From contig OY969693.1 of NCBI GenBank assembly GCA_963701995.1, forward strand, positions 992,001 to 1,056,000: a stretch of 64,000 nt of DNA, written 5' to 3'. The notes beneath the pieces were generated by a model, which did not search any database, was not told the DNA's origin, and worked only from the letters and a program-made list of their open reading frames with translations. This stretch comes from Methanoflorens sp963701995. GTDB taxonomy: Archaea; Halobacteriota; Bog-38; Methanoflorentales; Methanoflorentaceae. Every line of letters starts with the position of its first letter. Position 1 is the first letter of the stretch. A program made the position numbers and the translations under genes. Positions 24,604 to 32,874 of this stretch are shown here, piece by piece.

Positions 24604-25335
24604 TCATTGGTGGTGGTAGATGAGGCCCAAAAGCTTCGGCCTATCGTCGATGAACTCGCCGCCTAACCGTTGCGCTAGGATTTGCATTGCTGGCGCTTCA
24701 GTCGCATAGTGCGTGGCGTCAATCAGAGAAAGACGCCCTTCTGCGCAGCGAATAGCGTCGTGCTTCAGCTCGGCCGAAAGAAGTGCGTCAACGCCCGCTG
24801 CGATTGCCTCCTCAGTTGCTTCAAAGCCGCTGCCGCCAATCACGGCGACTTTTTCGACGATGCCCTCCCCTGTGAACTGGACGTGTGTACCAAGTTTTTG
24901 CGCCACGTGCTTAACAAAATCTAATGTGCTGACGGGATCGATTGTACCCATTCTTCCGAGGCCAAATGGTTCGATGTCTTGCAATCCTACGAGTTTCGCC
25001 AACACATCATTGACCCCTCCAGGCGCCGCATCGTAGTTGGTATGCAAGACGTAAAATGACAAACCGTGCTCCAAGATGAGCGTTAGCTGTTTTTGAATGC
25101 GCAAAGGAACTTTGGTTATAGGATTCCAAATTAGCGTGTGGTGCGTGATAAGGATATCGGCCTCGGTCTGGACTGCTTTTTGAATCACGTTCGCTGTTGG
25201 ATCCAAAGCAACAGCTACCGAGTTTGCTTCGTCTCGTCCGCGAGCTATAAGCCCGATTCGCCCATCATCGATCGGCTCGGCAAGTTCAGGAGGCGCAATG
25301 GCTTCGAGTGTTTCGATGAGCGAGTTTAAGTCCAT
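24604..25335 (-). CDS. NIF3-like dinuclear-metal protein
   Basis: A 243-residue member of the NIF3/YbgI family (also annotated GTP cyclohydrolase I type 2). Metal-ligand regions are visible: ILITHHTLIWNP near residue 60, YVLHTNYDAAPGGVND near residue 95, and a C-terminal DATHYATEAPAMQILAQRL. GGSGFEATEEAIAAGVDALL is the usual central block. The cellular role of the family is unsettled. It follows a 56-residue gene by 8 bp on the same strand, in a moaA-small gene-NIF3-SWIM run. Confidence 0.88.
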   Translation of the reverse strand: MDLNSLIETLEAIAPPELAEPIDDGRIGLIARGRDEANSVAVALDPTANVIQKAVQTEADILITHHTLIWNPITKVPLRIQKQLTLILEHGLSFYVLHTNYDAAPGGVNDVLAKLVGLQDIEPFGLGRMGTIDPVSTLDFVKHVAQKLGTHVQFTGEGIVEKVAVIGGSGFEATEEAIAAGVDALLSAELKHDAIRCAEGRLSLIDATHYATEAPAMQILAQRLGGEFIDDRPKLLGLIYHHQ

Positions 25336-25343
25336 AAAGAGAA

Positions 25344-25514
25344 TTAATCAGCGCGCGTTATCTTCACTTCTACAAGCTTCCAGTCGTCCGTGACGCCGTG
25401 AATAGACAAGAGCACACCGCTGATTATTCCGGCAAAAACATCTTGGACGAACTGGTTAATAGGTATCCGCTTTCCGTCGACTATAAGCTCCGCCAAGGAA
25501 TCTTGGTTTGTAAT
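25344..25514 (-). CDS. Small conserved-looking archaeal protein, probable non-AUG start
   Basis: A 56-residue frame reading SLAELIVDGKRIPINQFVQD, then VFAGIISGVLLSIHGVTDDW and an ending in VEVKITRAD. It looks like a short archaeal family of the form LIVxGKxIPxNxFV, from memory. It overlaps the 3' end of moaA by 59 bp in another frame and ends 8 bp before NIF3. There is no ATG or GTG after the in-frame stop. A strong GGAGG (minus strand, about 25522-25526) precedes ATT 25514 by about 7 nt, and TTG further in is the alternative. Function unknown. Confidence 0.6.
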   Translation of the reverse strand: MTNQDSLAELIVDGKRIPINQFVQDVFAGIISGVLLSIHGVTDDWKLVEVKITRAD

Positions 25515-26385
25515 AAGGCTCCCTCCTTGTGACTGCGCTCATAATAAGTTCTAAAGCGCGTTCGTCTGACAAGTTGTCGATTCCTCGCACATCCACGAGG
25601 TTATCGTTTCTGAGAAGACACGGCTTAAGCTTTGCGTCTGATGTGACTCGCAGCCTGTTACAGTTCATGCAAAACTCGGTATTATCTATAGGGCGAACAA
25701 TTTCAATTTCGGCGTTGTTGATCTCAAACTTCTTTCTATTGTGCAAGGTATTTGCGGTCGTTCTATTTGACAGCCCTTCGAGCGTGCTTTCTATGAGGCT
25801 CAGATTAGATCCTCGTAGCTCCAAGCCATTCTTGAAGTCCATTAGTTCGATCAGTTGCAAAACCATCGCTTTTCCTTGCACGTACCTTATCATATCCCCG
25901 ATCTCATGGTCATTTATCCCGTCCATCACGACCATGTTGATCTTGACAGGGGTTAGATCTGCTTCAAGGGCTGCGTTGATTCCTCTCAAAACGTTTTCGA
26001 TCTTCCCCCCGGTCAGTTTCTTGTAGGTGGCTGCGTTTAGCGTATCCACGCTTACGTTTATTCGATCAAGTCCTTCTACATCGCCGATCCGCTCAGCGAG
26101 GAGTTGACCGTTGGTCGTCATTGAAATGTCTTCGAATGGGGGCAATGCCTCGATAATTTCACGAATATCTTTGCGCAGCAGCGGCTCTCCGCCTGAAAAC
26201 TTGACTTTGGTGACTCCTTCATTATAGCAGAGTTGAGCGATTTTGGTTATCTCAGGCACAGAGATCTCATACGGGCGGGCACTGTGTAATTCTCCCTCCT
26301 CGTGACAATATATGCAGTTGAGATTGCATTTGCGCGTCACCGAAATGCGCAGACTCTTGATGGGACGATGGTACGGGTCAAACAT
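25456..26385 (-). CDS. moaA: GTP 3',8-cyclase MoaA
   Basis: A 309-residue radical SAM enzyme for the first step of molybdopterin synthesis. The N-terminal cluster is CNLNCIYC near residue 20 with SGGEPLLR after it; the C-terminal second cluster is FCMNCNRLRVTSDAKLKPCL near residues 245-265, so both 4Fe-4S sites are intact. ATG 26385 (MFDPYHRP) is chosen because a TATA box lies 29 bp upstream, making the mRNA nearly leaderless. The end (REPYYKPRF) overlaps a small gene. Confidence 0.93.
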   Translation of the reverse strand: MFDPYHRPIKSLRISVTRKCNLNCIYCHEEGELHSARPYEISVPEITKIAQLCYNEGVTKVKFSGGEPLLRKDIREIIEALPPFEDISMTTNGQLLAERIGDVEGLDRINVSVDTLNAATYKKLTGGKIENVLRGINAALEADLTPVKINMVVMDGINDHEIGDMIRYVQGKAMVLQLIELMDFKNGLELRGSNLSLIESTLEGLSNRTTANTLHNRKKFEINNAEIEIVRPIDNTEFCMNCNRLRVTSDAKLKPCLLRNDNLVDVRGIDNLSDERALELIMSAVTRREPYYKPRFLGGAYSRRKADTY

Positions 26386-26413
26386 GCTCCAGTTTACATG
26401 TATCGATGTGATT

Positions 26414-26422
26414 GTATATAAA
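26414..26422 (-). promoter_or_regulatory. TATA box of moaA
   Basis: TTTATATAC on the minus strand, centred about 33 bp upstream of ATG 26385. This spacing implies a transcript starting within a few bases of the start codon and rules out the longer upstream start at 26451. Confidence 0.65.
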
Positions 26423-26899
26423 CATCGACCTGTGTTTTCACGCCAGTGCATCGCTCTTTTTTGCGCGGCGCCCTCTCAAAGCGTCCTTTTGCAGGTGCAT
26501 GTGTTGATGCGCGGCGCTTTCGCTCAGACACTTGAGCAAGCCATCGATGCACAACAGTCGGCAGTAAGCGAAGTGCTTTTTCGCGGCAGAGGAAAACGAT
26601 ATATAACGTCCTCAACATCGTACTCAGCGCTCTTAAGAGGACTGGTATAACGTTTCACGTGCGTGTTTGGATGATTATCAGTGCATATGAGAGCGAAAGA
26701 TACCCGTTACGTATAGGTCCTTGTTTGAGTTTCTGGCGAACGCCCTTTGATGATAACAAGACAACCCCGTAATGGCAAAGGTCGCATCATGCCCTGGCAC
26801 GAGGGTAACTGAAGGGGACAGCGAAGATTTCAAGAGAGTGAACCTTCGGAGTTAGTGCGTCAGGGCAAAGACCAATATTTCTGTCTTTTCATCCCGTTG
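26423..26899. other. Gap of about 480 bp with a TATA element and no gene
   Basis: No convincing protein is encoded between moaA and the DUF167 gene. A good plus-strand TATA (ATATATAA, 26599-26606) lies about 300 bp upstream of the next start, far more than other leaders here, so 26630-26890 could be a non-coding RNA or long leader. At 26772-26786 the sequence ATGGCAAAGGTCGCA matches the inside of the 29-bp repeat at 14 of 15 bases. Confidence 0.4.
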
Positions 26900-27238
26900 A
26901 TGCAGCTTCAAGGCGCACTTAGGGCCGTACCAGAAGGCGTTGCAATTCGCATTAAGGTTACGCCAGGCTCGCGATACGTAGGCATTGCGAAGTACGATGG
27001 GTGGCGGCGCGCTATACTTGTCAAGCTCACCGAGCCCGCGCAGAAGGGAAAAGCCAACGACGAGCTCGTCAGATACCTAGCGGCTTTGTTCAACAAGCCT
27101 GCGAAAGAGGTGCACGTGGTTTCCGGTCACACGAGCAGTCAGAAAGTGGTGTTATTGTACAATACCACCGTCCCGGAAGTTGAGTCGGTGATTAACCAGG
27201 CGATAGAAAACAGTGCCGCCAAGACAAAGAAGTCGTAG
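26900..27238 (+). CDS. DUF167 / YggU family protein
   Basis: 112 residues from ATG 26900. The family core is clear: AIRIKVTPGSRYVGIAKYDG, LVKLTEPAQKGKANDELVRY and VHVVSGHTSSQKVVLLYN. The fold is small and alpha/beta. Its role is unknown; bacterial homologues are non-essential. An upstream in-frame start at 26855 would add 15 unconserved residues and is not preferred. The C-terminus is lysine-rich. Confidence 0.85.
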   Translation: MQLQGALRAVPEGVAIRIKVTPGSRYVGIAKYDGWRRAILVKLTEPAQKGKANDELVRYLAALFNKPAKEVHVVSGHTSSQKVVLLYNTTVPEVESVINQAIENSAAKTKKS

Positions 27239-27432
27239 CGCTTGTCGCAACACATCGGTAGTTTTAATTATTAGCGAGTCAAAATATCAACTGAAAAAGG
27301 TCACATTAACCCTACATTCACAATTGCGAGCAGATGCTTGCAAATTCACGAAGCGCGACTGTAGAAAGGCAAACGGCTTGTTATTGGATCCTTTATTCAA
27401 CAACTTCTGCAGTTTTTAAGGAGTTGACGATA

Positions 27433-28632
27433 ATGCAAAATTCTGACACTACAAAATACGTTATTTATGCTGACATCCATACGGACGGCGTCGTCGAGAA
27501 GCCCGACGTAGTAGGAGCAATATTTGGACAGACAGAGGGGTTGCTTGGAGACGATTTGGATCTCAGAGAGCTCCAAAAGACAGGCAGGATAGGACGCATT
27601 GAGGTAAACATAAGCTCAAAAAGCGGCAAGTCCGATGGATACGTCCTCATTTCCTCCTCTCTCGATAAGATTGAAACTTCCATACTCGCGGCATCACTGG
27701 AGACGATCGATCGTGTGGGACCGTGCGTCGCTAGCATTTCCGTTACTAAGATCGAGGATGTCAGAGCGTCGAAGAGACGTCAGATCGTTGATCAGGCGAA
27801 GCACATACTTCTTGACAAGTTTGATGAAAGCTTGCCAGAGAGCCAAGAACTCACTGAATCGGTAAAGCAGGCTGTTCGAGTCGACGAACTGGTCTTCTAC
27901 GGTAAAGAAAAACTCCCGTGCGGTCCTAACGTTCAGGATTCTGACGCGATACTAATCGTTGAAGGACGAGCCGACGTTTTGACTCTGCTCAGGTACGGCA
28001 TCAAGAATGCCATAGCCGTTGAAGGGACGAACGTGCCTAAGGCTGTGATTGAACTGAGCAAGAAGAAGACCGTCACAACGTTCTTGGACGGCGACCGAGG
28101 GGGCGAGTTGATCCTCAAGGAGCTCCTGCAAACCGCTGACGTCGATTACGTCGCGTATGCGCCTGAGGGCAAGAGCGTTGAAGATTTGTCTCAAAAAGAG
28201 ATCGTCAAGGCGTTAAGAAACAAACAGCCCATCGAACAGGTGCTCGAACAAAAGAACAAGAAAAAGGTTTCGCAAACTACTCGAAATAAGCCCGAGCCAG
28301 CGCCTCGCGTCGCGCCTGTTGAGGCCAGCGAGCCATCTCCGATCGAAAGCAGCTTCAGAAACTACATAGAGGCGCTGAACGGCACGCTGAATGCGGTTTT
28401 GCTCGACGCAGAGGGGAAAGTTTTAAAAGAGGTCGAAGTGCGGAACCTCGTAAGCGCTCTGAAAGAATCAGATGGCCTAGTCAAGAGTGTCATTTTCGAT
28501 GGCGTTATCACTCAGCGCATTCTTGATATTGCGGCAGAAAAAGAGCTTAATTATCTAATAGGCGTCAAAATCGGCAATGTCGTTAAAAGGCCGCTTTCCG
28601 TCAAAGTACTCACTGTTGAAGATATCCAGTAA
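27433..28632 (+). CDS. dnaG: Archaeal DnaG-type protein (Toprim)
   Basis: 399 residues from ATG 27433. The N-terminal TKYVIYADIHTDGVVEKPDV is typical of archaeal DnaG. The Toprim domain has VEGRADVLTLLRYGIKNAIA near residue 175, with acidic residues in TFLDGDRGGELILKE. A linker with EPAPRVAPVEASEP precedes a C-terminal region. In archaea DnaG is associated with the exosome and has RNA-priming activity in vitro. A hairpin terminator follows directly. Confidence 0.93.
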   Translation: MQNSDTTKYVIYADIHTDGVVEKPDVVGAIFGQTEGLLGDDLDLRELQKTGRIGRIEVNISSKSGKSDGYVLISSSLDKIETSILAASLETIDRVGPCVASISVTKIEDVRASKRRQIVDQAKHILLDKFDESLPESQELTESVKQAVRVDELVFYGKEKLPCGPNVQDSDAILIVEGRADVLTLLRYGIKNAIAVEGTNVPKAVIELSKKKTVTTFLDGDRGGELILKELLQTADVDYVAYAPEGKSVEDLSQKEIVKALRNKQPIEQVLEQKNKKKVSQTTRNKPEPAPRVAPVEASEPSPIESSFRNYIEALNGTLNAVLLDAEGKVLKEVEVRNLVSALKESDGLVKSVIFDGVITQRILDIAAEKELNYLIGVKIGNVVKRPLSVKVLTVEDIQ

Positions 28633-28643
28633 TCTTTCAGTTG

Positions 28644-28681
28644 CGGAGCTAGTTTGACAAGCTCCGTTTCCAATTTTTTTT
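28644..28681 (+). terminator. Hairpin terminator after dnaG
   Basis: CGGAGCT and AGCTCCG (28644-28650 and 28660-28666) form a 7-bp stem with a 9-base loop, followed by a run of T (28674-28681). It lies 12 bp after the dnaG stop. Confidence 0.65.
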
Positions 28682-28845
28682 CTCTATTTTTAGCATTGGG
28701 CAATATTGCAATGCGGATACTATATTGCATGCGGAGTATAACGTCATTTTTAAGTACTTCTTTTAGGAACCATCATTCCTACAGCAAACACTTTATACCA
28801 CTTGATTTTAACGTTTTAGCGTCTAACGACACCGAGGTATGGCCC

Positions 28846-29127
28846 ATGCATAAAGAGGAACTTATTCAGTTACATACACTGTTGGTTCGTGTCAAAAACT
28901 ATTTTGAAGAACACACGTGTTGTAATGGTGAATTTGAGCGATACGCTTCGCTTCATATCGGCCCGATGCACATACACAGAAGCAAGGCTGAGCATAAGCA
29001 CGCGATCTTCGTGCTTGGCAATGAACTCGCATCTGTGATGGACTCCGAGGAGTTCTCTGGTACAGGCAGGATCTCAGCACGAATGCAAGAACTTGCCGCA
29101 CGAACCGAGATGATAAGATTACGATAG
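28846..29127 (+). CDS. UPF0058 family protein
   Basis: 93 residues from ATG 28846, beginning HKEELIQLHTLLVRVKNYFE, the family N-terminus; SLHIGPMHIHRSKAEHKHAI carries conserved histidines and AIFVLGNELA follows. A small archaeal protein of unknown function. A TATA-like CTTTATACC at about 28790 lies 50 bp upstream; longer upstream starts do not fit the family. Its last 9 bp overlap the convergent acetyltransferase gene. Confidence 0.88.
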   Translation: MHKEELIQLHTLLVRVKNYFEEHTCCNGEFERYASLHIGPMHIHRSKAEHKHAIFVLGNELASVMDSEEFSGTGRISARMQELAARTEMIRLR

Positions 29128-29568
29128 TTGGTTAACTAATAATTTCTCCATCAAATAGGCGTCTTCACCATCTTGGTAATAAGCAGAAATAACTTTGACC
29201 AGATTGAAGCCGAGCGATAAGTACAATTTCTGAGCGCGAATGTTGCTCAGCCTCACTTCAAGGAGCAGTCGTAAGATTCCTTTTGCGCGCAAGACTTGGA
29301 AGAGAGCTTTTAACAGCATTGAGGCAAACCCTTTGCTTTGGCACCTCTTATCTACGGCTATTGACAGGATTTTCACGTCAAATAAAGCTACTACTACGGT
29401 GGTCAAGAATCCAACTACGTGACCCTCTTCTTCCGCAACAAGGAAACCATCAGGAAACGTTTCGTATGCTGTCATAAACAATATCGGGTTATATTCGCCA
29501 AATGCCTCTTTTTCAATGGCTATGATCCGTTCAAAATCTGACGGTCGGAACCTACGAATTAAGGACAA
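29119..29568 (-). CDS. GNAT acetyltransferase, RimI/Ard1-like
   Basis: A 149-residue GNAT enzyme. SIAVDKRCQSKGFASMLLKA contains the acetyl-CoA pyrophosphate loop (R/QxxGxA), and EVRLSNIRAQKLYLSLGF is the RimI-type motif B with the conserved N and Y. Archaeal RimI-like proteins acetylate protein N-termini. The substrate is inferred from family only. It is divergent from the UPF0146 gene across about 70 bp. Confidence 0.85.
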   Translation of the reverse strand: MSLIRRFRPSDFERIIAIEKEAFGEYNPILFMTAYETFPDGFLVAEEEGHVVGFLTTVVVALFDVKILSIAVDKRCQSKGFASMLLKALFQVLRAKGILRLLLEVRLSNIRAQKLYLSLGFNLVKVISAYYQDGEDAYLMEKLLVNQLS

Positions 29569-29642
29569 GTAACACCTCCTGGCTGCGGCCTGTCGACGCG
29601 GAATATGTATATGCTAACAAAGAATAATTAAAGGCTGTGGCT

Positions 29643-30062
29643 ATGTCTGACCGCTGCGCGGAAGTACTCCCAGAGTTTATACGAAACAACTACTCCACAG
29701 CGTTAGTTGAAGTCGGGAGCGGGAGATATTCGCGAGTCGCTCTTGCGCTTCGCTCCTGGTTTAAGGTTACGGCAACGGACATCCTTGAAATTGATGCAGT
29801 CGATGGTCGCTTGAAGCCCATTTACGTCAAAGACGATGTCACGCGTCCAGATCTGCAACTGTATCGAGGTGCTAGTTTGATTTATGCCATCCGACCCCCA
29901 ATGGAGATTCAGCGAAGCATCATAGAGCTATCTGAGCAAATAGGTGCGGATACGCTCATTAAACCGCTTGGGTCTGAGATCACCGAGGATCCGCGACTAA
30001 GCTTGATCAATTTTCGCGGAATGCCGATGTACATCTTGAGATACGCAACTGCGACCGAGTAG
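29643..30062 (+). CDS. UPF0146 family protein (Rossmann-like)
   Basis: 139 residues from ATG 29643 (GTG 29637 is in frame six bases before). The SAM-methyltransferase-like glycine loop VEVGSGRYSRVAL, then TATDILEID, and SLIYAIRPPMEIQRSIIEL are family features. It is an archaeal family without assigned activity. The gene pair with the divergent GNAT gene shares one short promoter region. Confidence 0.85.
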   Translation: MSDRCAEVLPEFIRNNYSTALVEVGSGRYSRVALALRSWFKVTATDILEIDAVDGRLKPIYVKDDVTRPDLQLYRGASLIYAIRPPMEIQRSIIELSEQIGADTLIKPLGSEITEDPRLSLINFRGMPMYILRYATATE

Positions 30063-30218
30063 CTCAACTCAGCCTGTTGAGCGGGCTTTCGCATGAATGC
30101 TGCCGCGAGGCGCCTAGTGCGCAGAAGCCGAGCTACGCAGGCCAGTTCACTCGGTGACCAACTGTGACTTGTTCAATGTTGCAGCTCGGTCGCGACTGAT
30201 CGATCGATAGAGCTATTT

Positions 30219-30226
30219 TTTATAAC
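30219..30226 (+). promoter_or_regulatory. TATA box of the GTPBP1-like gene
   Basis: TTTATAAC lies about 28 bp upstream of ATG 30251, so the transcript should be nearly leaderless. The rest of the 188-bp gap shows nothing else. Confidence 0.55.
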
Positions 30227-30250
30227 AACACCTAGTGAATCGAGCATCTT

Positions 30251-31825
30251 ATGGTTTCAGGCTTTGAAAAATTGACTGCAATCGCGGGCAACGGTGAAGG
30301 GGTCGGGCTCGAGTTTAAGGAATTTTTGACACGAGAAACCCATCTTAAGGGAGAGCGCCGACAAACTCTCGCGTGTCAAATGAAGTACAAACTCCTGCAA
30401 GCTGATGGGAAAGCGCAATACATTGTAGGGATTACCGATTCAGGCTATCTGAAAGGTATTTCCAGGCCGCAGCTAGATGAGTCTGTGCATGTTTTGCACG
30501 CCATCGCTCGCGACGTTGGTGCGCACGTGTGCGGGCTAGAAGAATACGCGGTCAAGGGGGGTCATATCGGATTACTCACTATCAAAAACAAGCACTCAGA
30601 AAAAGACCATATTCTTGTTGGAACCGCGGGCCACGTCGATCACGGCAAAAGCACCTTAGTGGGCACGATTGTAAGCGGCACTCCTGATGATGGGGCAGGA
30701 AAAACGAGACTGTATCTGGACGTCAAGCCCCACGAAATAGAGCGAGGACTCTCAGCCGATCTATCGTACGTAGTATACGGTTTCAACGAGCGCGTCATCC
30801 GACTGAAAAACCCACTTAGCAAGAGAGAACGAGCAGATGTCGTTCAAAATTCCGCAAAGCTCGTTTCGTTTGTCGATACTGTGGGGCACGAACCGTGGCT
30901 CAGAACTACCATCAGGGGAATCGTCGGGCCAAAGCTCGATTACGGCCTTCTAGTCGTCGCCGCTGACGATGGTGTAACCCACGTCACGAAGGAACATCTA
31001 GGAATCTTACTCGCAATGGAACTTCCCACCATTGTCGCATTAACGAAGATCGATAGAGTTAGTGAGCGGGCTATACAAGAGGTCGAATCTCAGATCCACG
31101 ACATCCTACGTGTCGTCGGCCGAGTGCCTTACAAGTTGAAAGCGGTCGACGGGGTCGAGAAGATTTGCGGTAAGGTCGCGCAAGGGCTGCTCGTGCCGAT
31201 CATACGAACTTCTCCTGTGACTCTTGATGGTATTGAAATCTTGGACGAGCTTTTCAAGCGCCTGCCAAAAAGGAACGTGACTGAGAACGGGGACTTTGAG
31301 ATTTACATCGACCGTGTTTACCAGATAACTGGCGTTGGGTCCGTAGCCAGTGGCACGATCAAGAGCGGCACGGTTGCTGTTGGCGACACGCTCTATCTGG
31401 GCCCCGCAAAAGACGGTGCGTTCTGGCGAGTGAAGATCCAATCGATTGAAATGCATCACTGTAACGTCGAAAAAGCCTCGGCCGGCGATATCGTCGGGCT
31501 TGCCATTAAGGGCATTAAGCCGCACGACATTGAGCGAGGCATGGTTCTAGCGCGAAATAAGCCCGCTGCGGTGAGGGAATTTGTCAGTGAAGTATATATT
31601 TTGCACCACCCAACAAGGATCGGACGCGGTTATGAACCTGTGATTCACGTCGAAACGATATCAGAGAGCGTGACCTTTGATCCTGAGCGTGAGTTCATGA
31701 TGGCCGGCGAGTCTGGGACAGTAAGGATCCGGTTCAAATATCGGCCGTATCACGTATATACAGGTCAGAGATTCATTTTTAGAGAAGGCAAGAGCAAGGG
31801 CGTTGGAACTATTCTAAGCGTTTGA
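30251..31825 (+). CDS. GTPBP1-like translational GTPase
   Basis: A 524-residue EF-Tu-superfamily GTPase of the GTPBP1 type. An N-terminal region of about 115 residues (GVGLEFKEFLTRE) precedes the G domain: G1 GHVDHGKST near residue 127, G3 DTVGHE near residue 215, G4 ALTKID near residue 260. Two beta-barrel domains follow, with QITGVGSVASGTIKSG and YTGQRFIFREG. Eukaryotic GTPBP1 acts in translation and mRNA turnover; the archaeal role is not established. A TATA box 25 bp before the start supports ATG 30251. Confidence 0.9.
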   Translation: MVSGFEKLTAIAGNGEGVGLEFKEFLTRETHLKGERRQTLACQMKYKLLQADGKAQYIVGITDSGYLKGISRPQLDESVHVLHAIARDVGAHVCGLEEYAVKGGHIGLLTIKNKHSEKDHILVGTAGHVDHGKSTLVGTIVSGTPDDGAGKTRLYLDVKPHEIERGLSADLSYVVYGFNERVIRLKNPLSKRERADVVQNSAKLVSFVDTVGHEPWLRTTIRGIVGPKLDYGLLVVAADDGVTHVTKEHLGILLAMELPTIVALTKIDRVSERAIQEVESQIHDILRVVGRVPYKLKAVDGVEKICGKVAQGLLVPIIRTSPVTLDGIEILDELFKRLPKRNVTENGDFEIYIDRVYQITGVGSVASGTIKSGTVAVGDTLYLGPAKDGAFWRVKIQSIEMHHCNVEKASAGDIVGLAIKGIKPHDIERGMVLARNKPAAVREFVSEVYILHHPTRIGRGYEPVIHVETISESVTFDPEREFMMAGESGTVRIRFKYRPYHVYTGQRFIFREGKSKGVGTILSV

Positions 31826-31856
31826 AATTACCTCCACGCAGACAGGGCCCGCTAGT

Positions 31857-32795
31857 CTATATCCCAAATGATTCCGCGAGCACCGATTCGTTCAATCGGC
31901 CAAACTTGAGCGTGTTACTTGATTGCGCATCGGTGATCGTGACTTGGGCAGGCGCGAACATGAACTTGTCTATCTTATAAAAGTCATAGTTTGCGTCTTT
32001 GAAGGTTTGGTAAAACGGCTTGCCATAGGACGGGGACGTTTCCGAGGGCAGTTTTTCGAATACCTCGTCGTACTTCTTGACCGTCATGAAGACATTTCCA
32101 TAGTAGATTATGCCGTCGTTCGTCATGCCCATCGCTCGAAGTGAATCCTTGGTGAGGGGCGCGATCGGGCACGAACCGGCCGCGCTCATTATTTGTAGTG
32201 TGTCATACCCGAGTTCTGCGGCTTTGTGAACGGCGACTTCGACTACTCTACCAGCCACTTGCACGGTACCGACAATTGATGACGTCGGCGCGTTAAGAAG
32301 TGTCAATTTTGAAGGCTCAAGGTTGCATTGCTCGGCGATCTCGTCTGCAACCTTTTCATCGGGCAAATGGTCGCATTCTAGTGCGATTACCCCAAAATCA
32401 TAATCATCTTCGTAGTCTATCAGTTCGTACGTCTTCTTCGGCTGGCACGACAAAGCTCGCGCCGGTCCTGAACCCATTGCGCTGTAGTTATCGCCTCGTA
32501 TCGACCAGCCCGCTTTCTGAGATCCAAGCGTGGCAAGAGCGGGATGGTCTGTAAAAACGTGAATAAACACCAAGGGCGTATTCTTCAGCGTCTGCACGGT
32601 AAGCCTGACAGACCCGAGCCCGCCGAGGCATATTTCGGTAAACATCTCGCCAGCTTCGTAGCCGCCTTCAACATTAACGCCGCAGTCAATAACCGTGGAA
32701 CCGTTGTCAAGCTCAAGCGCCTCTATCTTCAGTTCTTCCGTGTAATCCAACATTTCTTCAACGATTCCCATAGAGATTTCATTAACGCTAAGCAC
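31857..32795 (-). CDS. mch: Methenyltetrahydromethanopterin cyclohydrolase Mch
   Basis: 312 residues from GTG 32795, giving the family N-terminus LSVNEISMGIVEEMLDY. It interconverts methenyl- and formyl-H4MPT in the C1 pathway of methanogens, methanotrophic archaea and relatives. AVHKAAELGYDTLQIMSAAG, GSCPIAPLTKDSLRAMGMTN and ALECDHLPDE are conserved blocks. Length is usual (about 315-320). It is the strongest C1-metabolism marker in the window. It lies downstream of the MetE-like gene, 79 bp away, on the same strand. Confidence 0.95.
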   Translation of the reverse strand: MLSVNEISMGIVEEMLDYTEELKIEALELDNGSTVIDCGVNVEGGYEAGEMFTEICLGGLGSVRLTVQTLKNTPLVFIHVFTDHPALATLGSQKAGWSIRGDNYSAMGSGPARALSCQPKKTYELIDYEDDYDFGVIALECDHLPDEKVADEIAEQCNLEPSKLTLLNAPTSSIVGTVQVAGRVVEVAVHKAAELGYDTLQIMSAAGSCPIAPLTKDSLRAMGMTNDGIIYYGNVFMTVKKYDEVFEKLPSETSPSYGKPFYQTFKDANYDFYKIDKFMFAPAQVTITDAQSSNTLKFGRLNESVLAESFGI

Positions 32796-32874
32796 ATTAT
32801 CAACTCCAAGATTTAGATAGGATAAAGGCTATATTTCTCTTGCGATCAGACCTGTATGCCTCGGCAGAGGGTAA

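Noticed and set aside
26745..26812. Box C/D-like sRNA (TGATGAT at about 26749 and CTGA at about 26809)
   Set aside because: Internal D' and C' boxes are not convincing and the spacing is loose, so no sRNA is called.
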